Origin: Dipteris shenzhenensis
Lineage: Eukaryota; Polypodiophyta; Polypodiopsida; Gleicheniales
NCBI GenBank assembly: GCA_047967505.1
Contig: CM106539.1
DNA: 64,000 nucleotides
Reading direction: 5' to 3' (one strand)
The first letter of the stretch is position 1; each line of letters starts with the position of its first letter. Below the pieces are notes generated by a model, which saw only the letters and a list, made by a program, of their open reading frames with translations, was not told where the DNA came from and ran no database searches. Shown in pieces: positions 29,989 to 41,549 of the stretch. The position numbers were made by a program, and so were the translations under genes.

Positions 29989-32900
29989 CTTTATAATGGT
30001 TGTTACAACTTGTTTGCAAAGGAAACTCACAAAGGAGATGGCTACAAAATTTATTCTGGAAATGGAGGTGATTTTATGTTGCAAAAGAGAAGTAGGTACA
30101 TTTGCTACAATCCATGAAAGTGATCCAAATTCTATTTGTCACTTTAGAAGACTTGGCGAAGATAAGGTGGCGGTTATCGTATCAAGGATTCTTAGTGCAC
30201 ATGTTGAGCTAAAGCATAAGTGTGGGGATATGGAAATCCTTGGAGATGTTATGCCCTATAATACTTCCAACAAAGCATTTATTGCATGGGACAGAGATGA
30301 GACTTATCCAACACATGTCATCAGGAATACAAAGTGCATATCTTTGGATTTTAGAGTGGGAGATATTTTACAAATGTTATCATTTGCAAATAAGTATGTA
30401 GCAGAAGGTCAAGTCTTGGGATTTGAACAAGTTGAACACTGGACATTTGCGCAGATGAGAATTCAAAAAGTTACTGATGATGGTATGGATGATAACTCAA
30501 TGTCATTGGATGGTCCCTACTATGAGGTAGGTAAGGATTTGAGATGGAGCATGCAATTTTCAAAGATTGGAAAGACTCGGCATGTGGTTTTTAATGATAA
30601 ACATAATGTATACTACAACATCAAAGAATTAAGAATATGCCAATGTACCAAGATCTATTCCTTCAGAGATGGATGATTCCAATGCACTCAACTATAGCAC
30701 TGACGTCTTATCAGAAGTCGATGAGTTCATTGGTACCGAGAAAGAAAAATATTTCACAAGTGATGCCTTATCCGGGGTGATGAGTTCATGCACATTGAGA
30801 ACTTGGGCAAAGATGTCAAAAGTGTTATATTTTCAAGCATGGATGGCTTCATGGATACTGATAAAGTTCTTGGAGTCAAAGCAGGTAACTATGGAATTAT
30901 GGAAATCATGCACGATAGTATAATGAGTGATGTTCTCTCTGGAGTAGAGGAGTTTCAAGACTATGGAGTTATGAAATCCATAGGAAGTGCATCAATGAGC
31001 GATGTTCTCTCAGGAATAGATGAGTTTGAAGATCATTCTGGACACTCTATCACCACTGACTATGGAGTTATGAAATCCATAGAAAGTGCATCAATGAGTG
31101 ATGTTCTCTCAGGAATAGATGAGTTTGAAGATTATTCGGAACACTCTAATGCCATTGTGATAAGTGGTTCTACGATTGTATCAAAAGTAGGGATGAGATC
31201 AACAAAGGACTATTCGGTGTTTGACTTTGATTGTGAACTTGTAAATGTTACAAATGGTTTGATGAATGTATCAAAAGCAAGGATGACATCAACAAAGGAA
31301 TATTCAGTATTTGACTGTCAGAGTGATAAGATCAAGGATGCAACATCTCATGAAAACAACGTGACAAATAAATCTTACAAGGAGAACTACACAAATCCAA
31401 ATAAGAATGTACAGAAGGTCCCAAAATGGACATACAGATGCATGAAAAGACAACGAGTGCAGGCAGATCCAGAAAAGCAACCAAAGAGAATAAGAGTAAT
31501 GAATGAAGATGTTATGCTAAAAGCAATGCGATCTACATGCTGTAAGCATACATGTATGCGATCCATTAACTTACATGACATCAAGGGTTGTAGAGAACAT
31601 GTCTGGCAAAGGAAAGGAATCAGAAGAAATGAATACCTACTTACGAGATTGTCTTGCTTTCTTGTAAATGATAAGAGAAGGCAAAGTTCAAGACATCAAA
31701 TAAGGCCTCTTATAAATGGAAAAAGTATATGCAATAATGCATATCGCATTATTACAGGATTATCACATGGCACATATTGGAATTTGGCTAATAAAGCAAA
31801 GTATGGAGTTAAATTTAACATTCATGGAAACATAGGAAGGCCCAAAACAAGAGCCTCAACGATTGCGGCAACAGCAATTTTGAAAGATTACATTTATGAA
31901 AATGCTTTACCGCAACCCCACCTATCAGTAATGCATCTTCCGATAGGTTTGACAAAAAAAGAAGTATTTAACTCTATTGGAGAAACACAGAGGCAAAGAG
32001 GGCATGCACCGGCATCTTTTCATACTTTGTATACTCTTTGGAAAAAAAGCTTTGGACATGTTAAAATCCCAAAGAGGCAAAAAATGTCAAAGTGCAACGA
32101 CTGTGATGATCTAAAGCGAGCACTTGAGAGTGCAACATCTCCAGAACAAAAAGAAGCTTACAAAAGAAAGAGATAATTTCATCATGGACTTGTTCGACAT
32201 TCTAGAATAAAATATGCATTTTGGAAGGAGAAAGCTATTTCTCACCCAAATGAGTACATGTGCATTATTGTTGATGGTATGGATCAAAATACAACAACAT
32301 TACCTCGATTCATTAACACTCCACCTAAGCTACAAGGCAAATACTTTTTAAAGACACATCTATGTGGAGTGTTAGTGCACAGATTTAAGTTTTTTGCAGA
32401 CATATGGATTCATTCCTTGCATCTACACGATAGCAATCAAGTTGTAACATCCATTATGAAGGCAATTCACAATGTACATGCAGAAAAAGATCGCCTACCA
32501 GCAACTTTGAGAGTACAAGCATACAATTGCGGACGAGAGAATAAGAATGTACTCTTCTTTGCATTTTGCTCAATGCTAATCGCTCATAGAATCTTCAATG
32601 AGATTGAAGTTGGGTTTTTGTTGGTTGGGCACACACATGAGGATATCGATCAGGTATTTAGCACAGTTTCAAGAGAACTAAAACACAAGGACATGGAGAC
32701 AATGGATGACTTGATAAGAAAATGTGGGAGGCAAGTTGGTGGCTGTAAGGAAGGAACAATATGCTCAATGGTTGAGAGGATGTATGATTGGAAGAGATTT
32801 ATTCTACCTTTCATACAAAAAGGTGGTGATGCCCTGATTGGTCATAGCACTCCACACTATTTTTGATTTTTCTTAAAGGATGAAAAACCAGTGATGCAAT

Positions 32901-33742
32901 GGCAACACTATTCTCTTGATACAAAATGGGAACCTGAAGAACCTTACTCTCTCTTAACTTCAATGCCGAGCAAAGAAATGCATCCAACATGGGCTCCTAT
33001 AAAAGAATTCAGCGAGAAATCCAAAGGTGAAATAGAAGGCTTAAAAGCTTTTATTGCATACAAAGAGGAAATGCTCCGGAGATTTCCTGATTGGAAGCCC
33101 TCTTGGAAGGAACACACTATTGTTTTAATTAGCAAGACCTACCAATTGATAAAGGACCTTGCAAAAATGCGAGAAGATGATATTAAGGCAGAACGGCCTT
33201 TATTTTGGCCAAATGTTGGTAATGACTTGCATCCAACATGTGGTCTCTTTGAAAATGAGTTTGAATCGTTGCTCCCACGTCCATATTGTGGACCCAAGAA
33301 GAGAGAGTTTATGCCACAAATAGACATAGATGTCCATTGTTTTGTTGCAGTTCGACCATCGGACGATGAACATGAGAACGTGAAGTTTTGGGTTGCGAAA
33401 GTAGTTGACGTGAGCATGGATGACCTGAGGAGAGCTACAACATTTACAGCGGTATGGTATGAGCCAAGGGGCAGGAAGGAGAACCAAGATAACAGTACAT
33501 TGTATAGTAGTTGTTTGAAAAAGGAATGGGTCCCAAACCATGAAGCAATTTCAAGACATTCCACAGAGACAGTCATAGTATCCTGGAAATCAAGGTTAAA
33601 GAAAACAAAGAAGCACATGGGGTATGATGTAGAAGACAAAATAAAATTACCGCAACCAATTATTACGCACATTATAGAGTTCACAAAGATGCTCGCCCAG
33701 GAGAAAATAGAAGGAGATAGCGCAAATGAAGAATGCCCATGA
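29984..33742 (+). pseudogene. Broken gene with DUF7869-like, possibly transposase, domain
   Basis: Four overlapping or adjoining frames in one direction form one decayed gene. The N-terminal part (29984-30676) is unrecognised. The middle (30669-32176) has internal repeats, a basic stretch, then a Cys-rich region (TCCKHTCMRSINLHDIKGC) and CNDCDD. The 32177-32866 part has IIVDGMDQ, GRENKN and VGHTHEDIDQVFS, a pattern I know from DUF7869 proteins. The C-terminal part (32891-33742) has FWVAKVVDV. A one-base deletion near 30779, TAA 32174 and TGA 32864 break it. The acidic pattern suggests an RNase H-like transposase, but that is inference; the Asp usually in the DNC block is Tyr here. Confidence 0.65.
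30690..31160 (+). repeat. Coding tandem repeats (SDVLSGIDEF units)
   Basis: Within the preceding gene, the unit SDVLSGIDEFED with flanking DYGVMKSI(G/E)SASM occurs in full at about 30926, 30995 and 31094. Diverged forms occur earlier (STDVLSEVDEF, SDALSGV). The unit is about 33 codons in the best copies. The DNA copies are clear enough that the expansion looks recent relative to the rest of the gene. Confidence 0.8.
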
Positions 33743-35104
33743 AAACACCATTCAAATATCGAGAAAGAGTGAAGGTGGTGGTGGTTGTCAGATGAGAGTG
33801 AATGAAGATGGCACCCAAGCGACAAGTGATGACAGAAAGGACATTCTGAACAAGCAAATGTTTGGTTCGCTCATTTCTGTGATCATGATAGAAAAGGACA
33901 TTCAAACAAGAAAATGTTTGGATCGCCCATTTGTACTAAACTCATTGTAAAGGAAAAATTAAATTATTGAAAAGGCCACAGGAGATCCTTTGTACAAAGA
34001 CTCATCCAGAGCAATATTTGTTGTAAAACTTATGACATGATAACGTAAAATTGCAAGCATAGCTATTGCTATTTTTTGGGGCACAAAAGAGGCTTCCATC
34101 ATGTCTCATGTGTATATAAACCTTTTAATTTCTTGAATATTCAAGAGTGTTATAGTTTTCTGCATTGAAAGTAAAAAGAGTCTTACAGGTCTCTTATGTA
34201 TACATTTTTAAAATGTTGTGAATCCTCAATAGCATGGTTTTTCATGGATTTAGACTAATAACTCGGATTTTTTATTTTAAGAATATGATTCTTATAAACA
34301 AGAAATACAAATTTAGGATTTAATAGTAGTTTTTGCATTATTTGTACAACATTGTAGAGAGATATTTTGAAATTTCTTATGTGAAAATGATAGTGCCAGA
34401 AAGTAAACTTTTGATTCTCGAATGACAGTTTTATAAAGTAAACTTTTCATTTGGGAAGGATTTTAAGGAATAGTCCAAAAGTAGACATATGAGTCCAAAA
34501 TTAATGAAATAAGTGTTTGTGGTTGATATGATTCTCCTCCCATACTGTTCAGAGTATGTTCCTTGACCTTTTCCACTACTACCCTCTATTGACAAAATCT
34601 TGATATGTTCAAATTGTATTTACACCCTCTTGGTCTAATCCCCTGATGTTATTTGTTTCTCTTGCAGTAATCACTGGAGTTTGGTGCATATAGATGTATA
34701 ACAAAAGTTATGCTATACCTTCAACTCCTTAAAGGGCACCCACTAGGATTTAGAAGTGTAAGTCAGTCATTCCCCATACTTTTGCTCTAAAATGTGATTT
34801 CTAGGTTTTCTCTTGAAAAGTCAGCCATATTTCTTGTACATGCAGAAGTATGGATTTTATATTTTGTTGCCCTTCATTCCCATTGTAACTGTCTCAAAAG
34901 ACTAATGGATGCACTAAACCTCCATGATCCAAATTTAAAGATGTTAGACTCAACTCAACCAATGCAATTGCAGGTATAGTAATCATTGTCACTTATCTTT
35001 ATATCCCTCTTATTTTTGCACTCTTCATAGTCCAATATACATCTTAGCTTTCTATTTTGATAAAACAAACACCACAACATGAGGATCCTTTCTCTTGTGG
35101 ATGG
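33743..35104. other. AT-rich region without recognisable gene
   Basis: About 1.36 kb of AT-rich sequence after the DUF7869-like gene. GACATTCNAACAA-type phrases repeat near 33838 and 33896. No domain, LTR or RNA gene could be supported. Confidence 0.6.
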
Positions 35105-35460
35105 TGTAAAGAGAGTGGGAGAGAAGTAAAGAGTCTCACTTGCAGCTTTCTCGCATACACAATAGGGGAATACACACAAAGATGGAGGCTGAAAATAGTT
35201 TTTCTCTTCTTAGTTGTGAAAGCCAAAAGAACTCTCTAAGTACCAAAGGAATAGGTGAGCCCTATATGTGGGTCTCAAACCAAACTCAGCTAACTAAGGT
35301 GGCATACTAATTGAGCCACTAACTAGAGTACATAAAGATAGCTATCATCCAACTATTATTCATGGGTGGTGTACCAGCTGCATCTACAGCTAGCAAGTTG
35401 GTGACATAAATCCACAATGATCACCCTGGCATATCACGAGTGAAGCTCGATATCTCAACA
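35105..35460 (-). repeat. 3' LTR of copia A2
   Basis: A 356-bp LTR, read on the minus strand from TGTTGAGATATCGAGCTTCA at 35460 down to CTCTTTACA at 35105. The polypurine tract complement CTCCCCCTCGAG adjoins at 35461. Confidence 0.93.
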
Positions 35461-35486
35461 CTCCCCCTCGAGCTCAATCCCAATTC

Positions 35487-37057
35487 CTACACACCAAGCA
35501 GGTCTCTAAACTTGCATAGCTTCTCTGCACCCAATGCCTTCGTGAATATGTCAGCTACCTCATCCTCTTTGCTGACATAAACTAGATTAATAAGACCTAC
35601 TAGAACCTTCTCCCACACATAGTGATAATGCACCTCAATGTGCTTTGTTCTAGCATGATAGATTGGTTTATTTGCCAAGTGTATACTGCTCATGTTGTCA
35701 CAATAAATGACAACTGGCCCTTTTGTAGACTGATGCATATCATAGAGTAGCTTACGCAGCCATTGCTGCAGCCCTGTACTCAGCCTCTGTGCTCGACAAG
35801 GCAATTGTAGGTTTTTTCTTGCTGCTCCAAGTGACTATAGCACTCCCAAAAGAGAACACATATCCACTGGTAGATCGTCTATCAGAAATACTACCAGCCC
35901 AATTAGCATCAGTGTATCCATGCAATTGTATCTGAACCCCAGTCTCATAAGATAGTCCATACTACAATGTGGACTTCACATACCTCAGTATGCATCTAAC
36001 CGCATCACAATGTGGTTTCCTTGGAGCCTGCATAAACTGTCTTACCAACCCAATAGCATAGCTCAAAATCTGGCCTGGTAATAGTCATATAAATAAAAAA
36101 TCCTACTATGCATTTGTACATAGTAGGGTCTTCCAGAAGCTCACCTGCATCTGTGCTCAACTTCACATTCTGCTCCAAAGGAAGTGAAATAGGCTTACAA
36201 CCTATCATCCCATATTTGGATGGCATGTCCAATCCATACTGCCTCTGCAAGAGCCATATCCCATTTGTGGATCTAATCACCTCAATGCCCAACAAGTAAC
36301 GCAACTCTCCCAAATACTTCATCTCAAACTTTTGCTTTAATAGCATTTTCACATGAAGGATATCTTCATCACTATCACCTGTGATAATCAAATCATCAAC
36401 ATAAATGACAAGCAGCATAATGCCTTTCTTTGTTTTTCTCACATAATGTGAGAAATCTGCCTTGGAAATCTTAAAGCCAATAGTGACAAGATACTATCAT
36501 ATCTTGTCAGACCATGCTCTGGGTGCTTGCTTCAAGCCATCCAAGGCTTTCTTCAACCTACAAACAAACTCAGGATGAACAGCATGCACATAACCTGGTG
36601 GTTGCTCCATATAGACCTCTTCTTGCAAATCACCATGCAAGAAAGCATTCTTTATATCCATCTGACGTAAAGATTATCCCTTTGATGCAGCCATGGCAAT
36701 GACTGCTCTTATGATTGCCATCCTTGAAACCGGACTGAATATTTCTTCATAATCAATGCCATATGTCTATGCATACCCCTTGACAACTAATCTTGCCTTG
36801 TATCTATTCACAGAACCATATGCATTGTGCTTCACCTTATAAACCCACTTACAGCCAATTGCATTCTTGTCTTTAGGCAAAGGCACCAATTCCCATGTAG
36901 CATTTGCTTCCAAGGCATCCATTTCTTCATCCATGGCTTTCTCCCATTTTTCTTTTCCCATGGCTTGCTCAAAAGAAGTGGGTTCTGGTTCTTGTATCAC
37001 TTTGACAATATAGGCATAGTGAATGGCTGTAAATCCATCATATTTCAGCCTTTCCAC
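35487..37057 (-). pseudogene. copia RT and RNase H (A2)
   Basis: Reverse transcriptase in pieces. 37057-36767 has [34 protein letters not shown] and [11 protein letters not shown]. The 36660-36500 region holds DVKNAFLHG-type sequence in shifted frames. 36442-36005 holds the YVDD active site ([14 protein letters not shown]) and EQNVKLSTDAGELLEDP. The RNase H at 35960-35487 has DANWAGS with the Asp-Trp block, then a frame change, and finally YCDNMSSIHLANKPIYHARTK and DIFTKALGAEK. Several stops make it inactive. Confidence 0.88.
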
Positions 37058-37461
37058 ATGATACTTAACTTTGGGCCCAACTCATCATCAAGGCTTATTT
37101 CTGAGCCACTGGATTCACCATCCACATAAGGATGACCTGCATTCACATTAACCATGTGCTGATCTACTTTCTCTTTTCCTTTTTGTGATACTTGCATGCC
37201 ACTATCTGCATTGCTTTGAGGAGATTCTCCTAATCTCAAGCTGCCTGTCCATGGCAAAGTATGTGAACCACTGCTAGAGAACACTATAGGTCCACTAATA
37301 TTTCATGATTGCTGCTATGAATTCTATGCAGCATTCCCATTTTGTGCATCTACATCATCAATCACTTTTACTGGTTTATTCCAGCTACTCATCTCATAAA
37401 AAACATCTTTGCTCACTATAAACTTACGAGTAGAAGGGTTATAGCATCTATACCCTTTCTG

Positions 37462-38850
37462 CTATAGAGAATAACCAATAAAGATGCACTTCTTAGCTTT
37501 TGGATCCATCAACTCATCTGGTACATGAACATAGGCAATGCAACCAAAAACTTTCAAATGAGAAATATTTGGTTTCCTACCACTATACCTCTCCTCTGGT
37601 GTCATGCCATGTATTGCTACAGTGGGAGTTCTGTTCATTATGTAGGCTGCTGTAGCAACTGCTTCAGCCCAATAATAATTTGGCAAGTCTTTTTCATTAA
37701 GCATGGCACGAGATACCTCTCCAATATGCATGTTTTTCCTTTTTGCAAGTCCATTTTGCTATGGGGTATGACTGCATGAAGATTGCTGCTTTATGCCATG
37801 CTCCTATAGGAACTTTACAAACTCATTTGAGAGGTACTCTCCCCCTCCATCTAACCTTAGGCATTTTATTTGCAAGCTTGTTTCTTTTTCAACCATAGCT
37901 TTAAAAGCTTTGAAATGCCCAAACACTTCACTTTTCCCATTCATAAAATACACCCAAACTTTTCTGCTGTAGTCATCAATAAAAGTGACAAAATAATGAC
38001 AACCTCCAATAAATGCAGCTTTAGTAGTCCACACATCAGAGTGGATTCATTCCAATGGCCTCTTACTCTCTTGAACATGTCTAAGAAATGGTCTCCTTGC
38101 CTGTTTTCCAAATTGACAGGCTTCACATACCTTATGCATTTCTGCAACCTTGAACTTAGGCAATCTTGGAACAATATTTTGGGCCTACATTAATTTAAGT
38201 CACTATACATTAACATGACCAATGCGTTTATGCCAGATATCAATATCTCCAACTACACTAGTCCCATGTGCAAACATTGCTGCACTCAATTCAGGCATGT
38301 CCACATCCAACGTAAACATCCTAACCTTCTTCTTCCCTTTTGCTATTAAGCAACCTTTATTTTTCATGTCCTCAACAAAGCATCCATGAGGATTAAATTT
38401 GACTTGCAAGCCCTGCTCAACCATTTGACCACCAGAAACTAGGTTCTTGGTGACATTCGGGACATGAAATACATCAGACAGGTATTTCTTTTTCCCATCC
38501 TAGATAGACAAAGGAATTTTACCAATCTGCATAATAGGATGTGCAGTATCATCACCAGTCTCCACAAATCCTTGTCTTTCCATTTTCCTTACATCCTGCA
38601 TCCATTTTGCATGACCTGTCATGTGGTTTGATGCACCTGAATCAACATACCACACATCATTTCTTTCTTTTGCACTTGTCACAGAATTGGTCATGTGCTG
38701 CACCATAAACAAATGCTCATTTCTATCATCACCCTGTGTACAAGAGGATGCATAATTGCCTTCCTGGAATTTTCCATTCATGATGTAATTTTGCTTTTTG
38801 TAGAAGTCTTTAGCCATATGACCCATTTTACCACAGTAGTACCATTCCAC
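37462..38850 (-). pseudogene. copia protease and integrase (A2)
   Basis: From 38850 downward. The zinc knuckle reads EWYYCGKMGHMAKDFYK, with the first Cys changed to Trp and the last to Phe, so zinc binding is lost. The protease motif WYVDSGASNHMTG follows, then IWHKRIGHVNV and a CRYVKPVNLENRQ-degraded zinc module. The integrase core shows WTTKAAFIGGCHYFVTFIDD, RLDGGGEYLSNEF and, beyond a break, HIGEVSRAMLNEKDLPNYYW with FGCIAYVHVPDEL. A2 keeps Trp where A1 has a TAG. Confidence 0.88.
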
Positions 38851-38854
38851 ATTG

Positions 38855-39895
38855 CTATTTGCATTTTGGCCTCTCTGCCATCGACCACGACCTCTTTGGC
38901 TCCCCCTTAGGACTGGTTTTCTTGAATTTGCTGCATATTTTGACTTTTGCCACGGTCTCCAAATTGGCTTGCTCTACCTCTGCCTCTACCTCTTCTAGCA
39001 TTTCAGTAGAAGATAGCTTCTTTTGAAGTTCCTCCTGAAGAAGATGCACCACCATTTCTCTGCTCTTCAAAAATTAGAAGAGCAATCAAATCCTCAAAAT
39101 TAGAAAATTTTTCACGGACAGCAATGTATGTCCGGAATTGTGCATAGTCCCTTCCTAGACCATTCAAGCTCATAGAAACTAAATCATCATCTTCCACTGG
39201 TGACCCAATGGAAGCAAGTGCATCTGCAATCTTCTTCACCTTCATGTGGTAGTCATTAATGCTCATATTTTCTCTCTGCACATTATGCAACTCCTACTTG
39301 AGCTGCATTTTCGTGGCTTGCGTATTTGTGCTATATATTTTTGTCAAAGTATCCCATGCCTCTTTCGGCGTGCTTGCATCCTGAATATGCACAATCATAG
39401 AATCTGAAATACTGATAGACAGCCAATACATAACTTTTCTAGCTCTCTCATCCCAGCCTTTAAATGCTTGCAACTCCTGTTGATTGGGAACATTAGGAAT
39501 AACTAGTTCTTGTTCACTCGGGGGGGTCACTATGTATAAACCCTCTATATCACGTGCATTCAAGGCCTATATTTAAAATCCCTTATCTGTAAATTTTTTC
39601 ATTAATAAAATGTACCCCTTTTCTATACAAATCTGTAAATTTTTTCCAAAAATATTTTAAATAGTCCCTTATGTATATTTATTTCTGTAAATTTTAGGAA
39701 TAAAAAATATCCTTCTGTTGAACTCACGTGATAAGGTTACATATGATGAGTGACCCCCCGAGCTTGTTTAGCTCTAGTAATGAACTCCCAATAGCCTTTT
39801 CCCTTAAGGAAATTCGTCATTCAAAAGTTTCATGCTTGGAAGTTGTTCTTGTCAAGCTTTTCAGTGTCAATCTATGAAAGAGCATCAGACGCCAT
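38855..39895 (-). pseudogene. copia gag (A2), MITE-interrupted
   Basis: The ATG at 39895 (MASDAL-type start) opens the short N-terminal part to 39763. MITE copy C then intervenes. Gag resumes at 39508 with IPNVPNQQELQAFKGWDER, YWLSISISDSMIVHI and STPKEAWDTL, then from 39290 NVQRENMSINDYHMKVKK and FEDLIALLIFEEQRNGG. It preserves the two bases missing from A1 near 2586. The Arg-Gly-rich tail is frameshifted. Confidence 0.87.
39517..39762. mobile_element. MITE copy C (CTCGGGGGG-TIR family)
   Basis: A 246-bp element with TIR CTCGGGGGGGTCACT and the complementary AGTGACCCCCCGAG end. The flanking octamers CTTGTTCA (39509-39516) and CTTGTTTA (39763-39770) match at 7 of 8. Removing the element and one octamer leaves host gag sequence of the same length as in A1. 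The inner ends are also imperfectly complementary for about 45 bp (TATCACGTG blocks). It lies in the same orientation as copy A. Confidence 0.92.
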
Positions 39896-40411
39896 TACAA
39901 AACACTGTAACAATATTCTATCACTACAAAAAGGACAAATTCTGCCTCATAAGGGCAAATTTGCAAAACTGACGAAAGTGGTATTTGACCACACAGTCAC
40001 TTTCTAGTGACGATTTTGCATCAACAGGCAATAGGAATGATTCTGACACTCCCAATATCTGTATGCACAGGCATACAATGCAATTTCTACGGCAAATTTT
40101 CACTGACTTGCAGAATAGTGGTTGCATAGCAAAAATAGGGCACTTTTCTGAGTGCCTGCGGAAAACTTCCGTCACCAAAATGGGCCCCGAAATGGCCTTG
40201 AATCAAAAAAATAATGTCACCTGCAATGTATACTGCCCTCTCACCGCACCACAAAGGGTGTCCCAATCTGAGATAGTGCACTCTTGCACTTTCTAGCTGT
40301 GCTACTTGCAGAGATTTGCTCGCAAACTCAAAAAAGAAAAGCAACACTTGATCCTCTTACCAAGGCACAGTGAACTTTGTTTGCTTTCTTGAGCTCCTTA
40401 CCATGAACTGA

Positions 40412-40423
40412 GCTCTGATACCA
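40412..40423 (-). other. Primer-binding site, A2
   Basis: GCTCTGATACCA on the plus strand, which is TGGTATCAGAGC on the minus strand, directly next to the 5' LTR end at 40424. Confidence 0.92.
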
Positions 40424-40779
40424 TGTGAAGAGAGTGGGAGAGAAGTAAGGAGTCTCACTTGCACCTTCCTCACATACACAATGGGGTAATACACACAAAG
40501 GTGGAGGCTGAAAACAATTTTTTTCTTCTTAGTTGTGAAAGCCAAAAGAACTCTCTAAGTACAAAAGGAATAGGTGAACCCTATATGTGGGTCTCAAACC
40601 AAACTCAGCTAGCTAAGGTGGCATACAAAGTGAGCCACTAACTAGAGTACATAAAGATAGCTGTCATCCAGCTATTATTCATGGGCGGTGTACCAACCGT
40701 ATCTATAGCTAACAAGTCGGTGACATAAATGCACAACGGTCACCCTAGCATATCACGAGTGGAGCTCGATATCTCAACA
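40424..40779 (-). repeat. 5' LTR of copia A2
   Basis: A 356-bp LTR, TGTTGAGATATCGAGCTCCA at 40779 down to CTCTCTTCACA at 40424 on the minus strand. Confidence 0.93.
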
Positions 40780-40784
40780 AATGG

Positions 40785-41500
40785 AGGAATTTAATAAGTG
40801 CAAAATATATGATGGACACATACTTTTCAAAGATACATCCTAAATTTGTAAGCACTTTTATTGCATACTATTTAAGAAGTTCTAAATTCAATGCAATGAT
40901 ACAGAAAATATTGAAATCATTCTTTGTTTTTATTGTAGATGAAAGAGGATAGTTTTGGCTCTAAATATGTAAATAGCTTCAAAGTAAGGACAATTTTGAA
41001 GCTGCTAGAGGTCTCTTTCCCTTGTCCAACGCAGGACCAAACAATCCATACAGGAGAGGGCTCAAAAGGCCTTGAGGATCTCTGAGTTGGACAAGCGGCT
41101 AAAAATTTTCCTATCACTAGCAATCTAGAAGATATTCTAGAAGGTGTTGGTGTTGATGAGCTTCTCAAACAATTCTCGAAGGATGTGGAAGGAGAAGCTG
41201 CTATTGATCCTTAGTGGCATGTAATTAGGAAAGTAAAGTAGAAATTGACAAGTGGCTTGTTGCCAAGAAGGGGAGCCTAAGAGCTCATGTAATTGAAATT
41301 CATGTTTAAATTTTGTATGAACAGCTTCTATGCTGAACTCATGTACTCAATTTTCTCTCAAGTAATAAAAACCTTCGAGGGGGTCCAACTTGACGATTGT
41401 CCTAAGCCCTAGTGAATCTGTTGAGAGAGGGAGAGAAAAGAGTGTCTTTGTTGTCCTTTACGAGTAAGATTTCATAGAGAATTGTAGAGGGAAAGGTTCC
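40785..41500 (+). repeat. Remnant ending in an LTR-like boundary with primer site
   Basis: At 41502-41514 stands TGGTATCAAAGCC, one base from the usual primer site, preceded by a CA at 41500. The 300 bp before it has a polyadenylation-like AATAAAA near 41367 and a pyrimidine/purine-rich end, as LTRs do. The start could not be fixed because no second copy exists in the window. Sequence 40785-41200 shows no gene I can name. Confidence 0.35.
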
Positions 41501-41549
41501 ATTGGTATCAAAGCCAGACTCTACCACAAAAGCCTGAGCCTATGCATGA

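Larger units (their letters stand above)
35105..40779 (-). mobile_element. Complete Ty1/copia retrotransposon A2 (minus strand)
   Basis: A full family A copy in reverse. Both 356-bp LTRs (5' LTR 40424-40779, 3' LTR 35105-35460), the primer site, gag, protease, integrase, RT and RNase H are present. The flanking pentamers GATGG (35100-35104) and AATGG (40780-40784) match at 4 of 5 bases, a worn target duplication. The LTRs differ at roughly 20 positions, clearly more than those of A1, so this insertion is older. MITE copy C sits in its gag. Confidence 0.94.
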
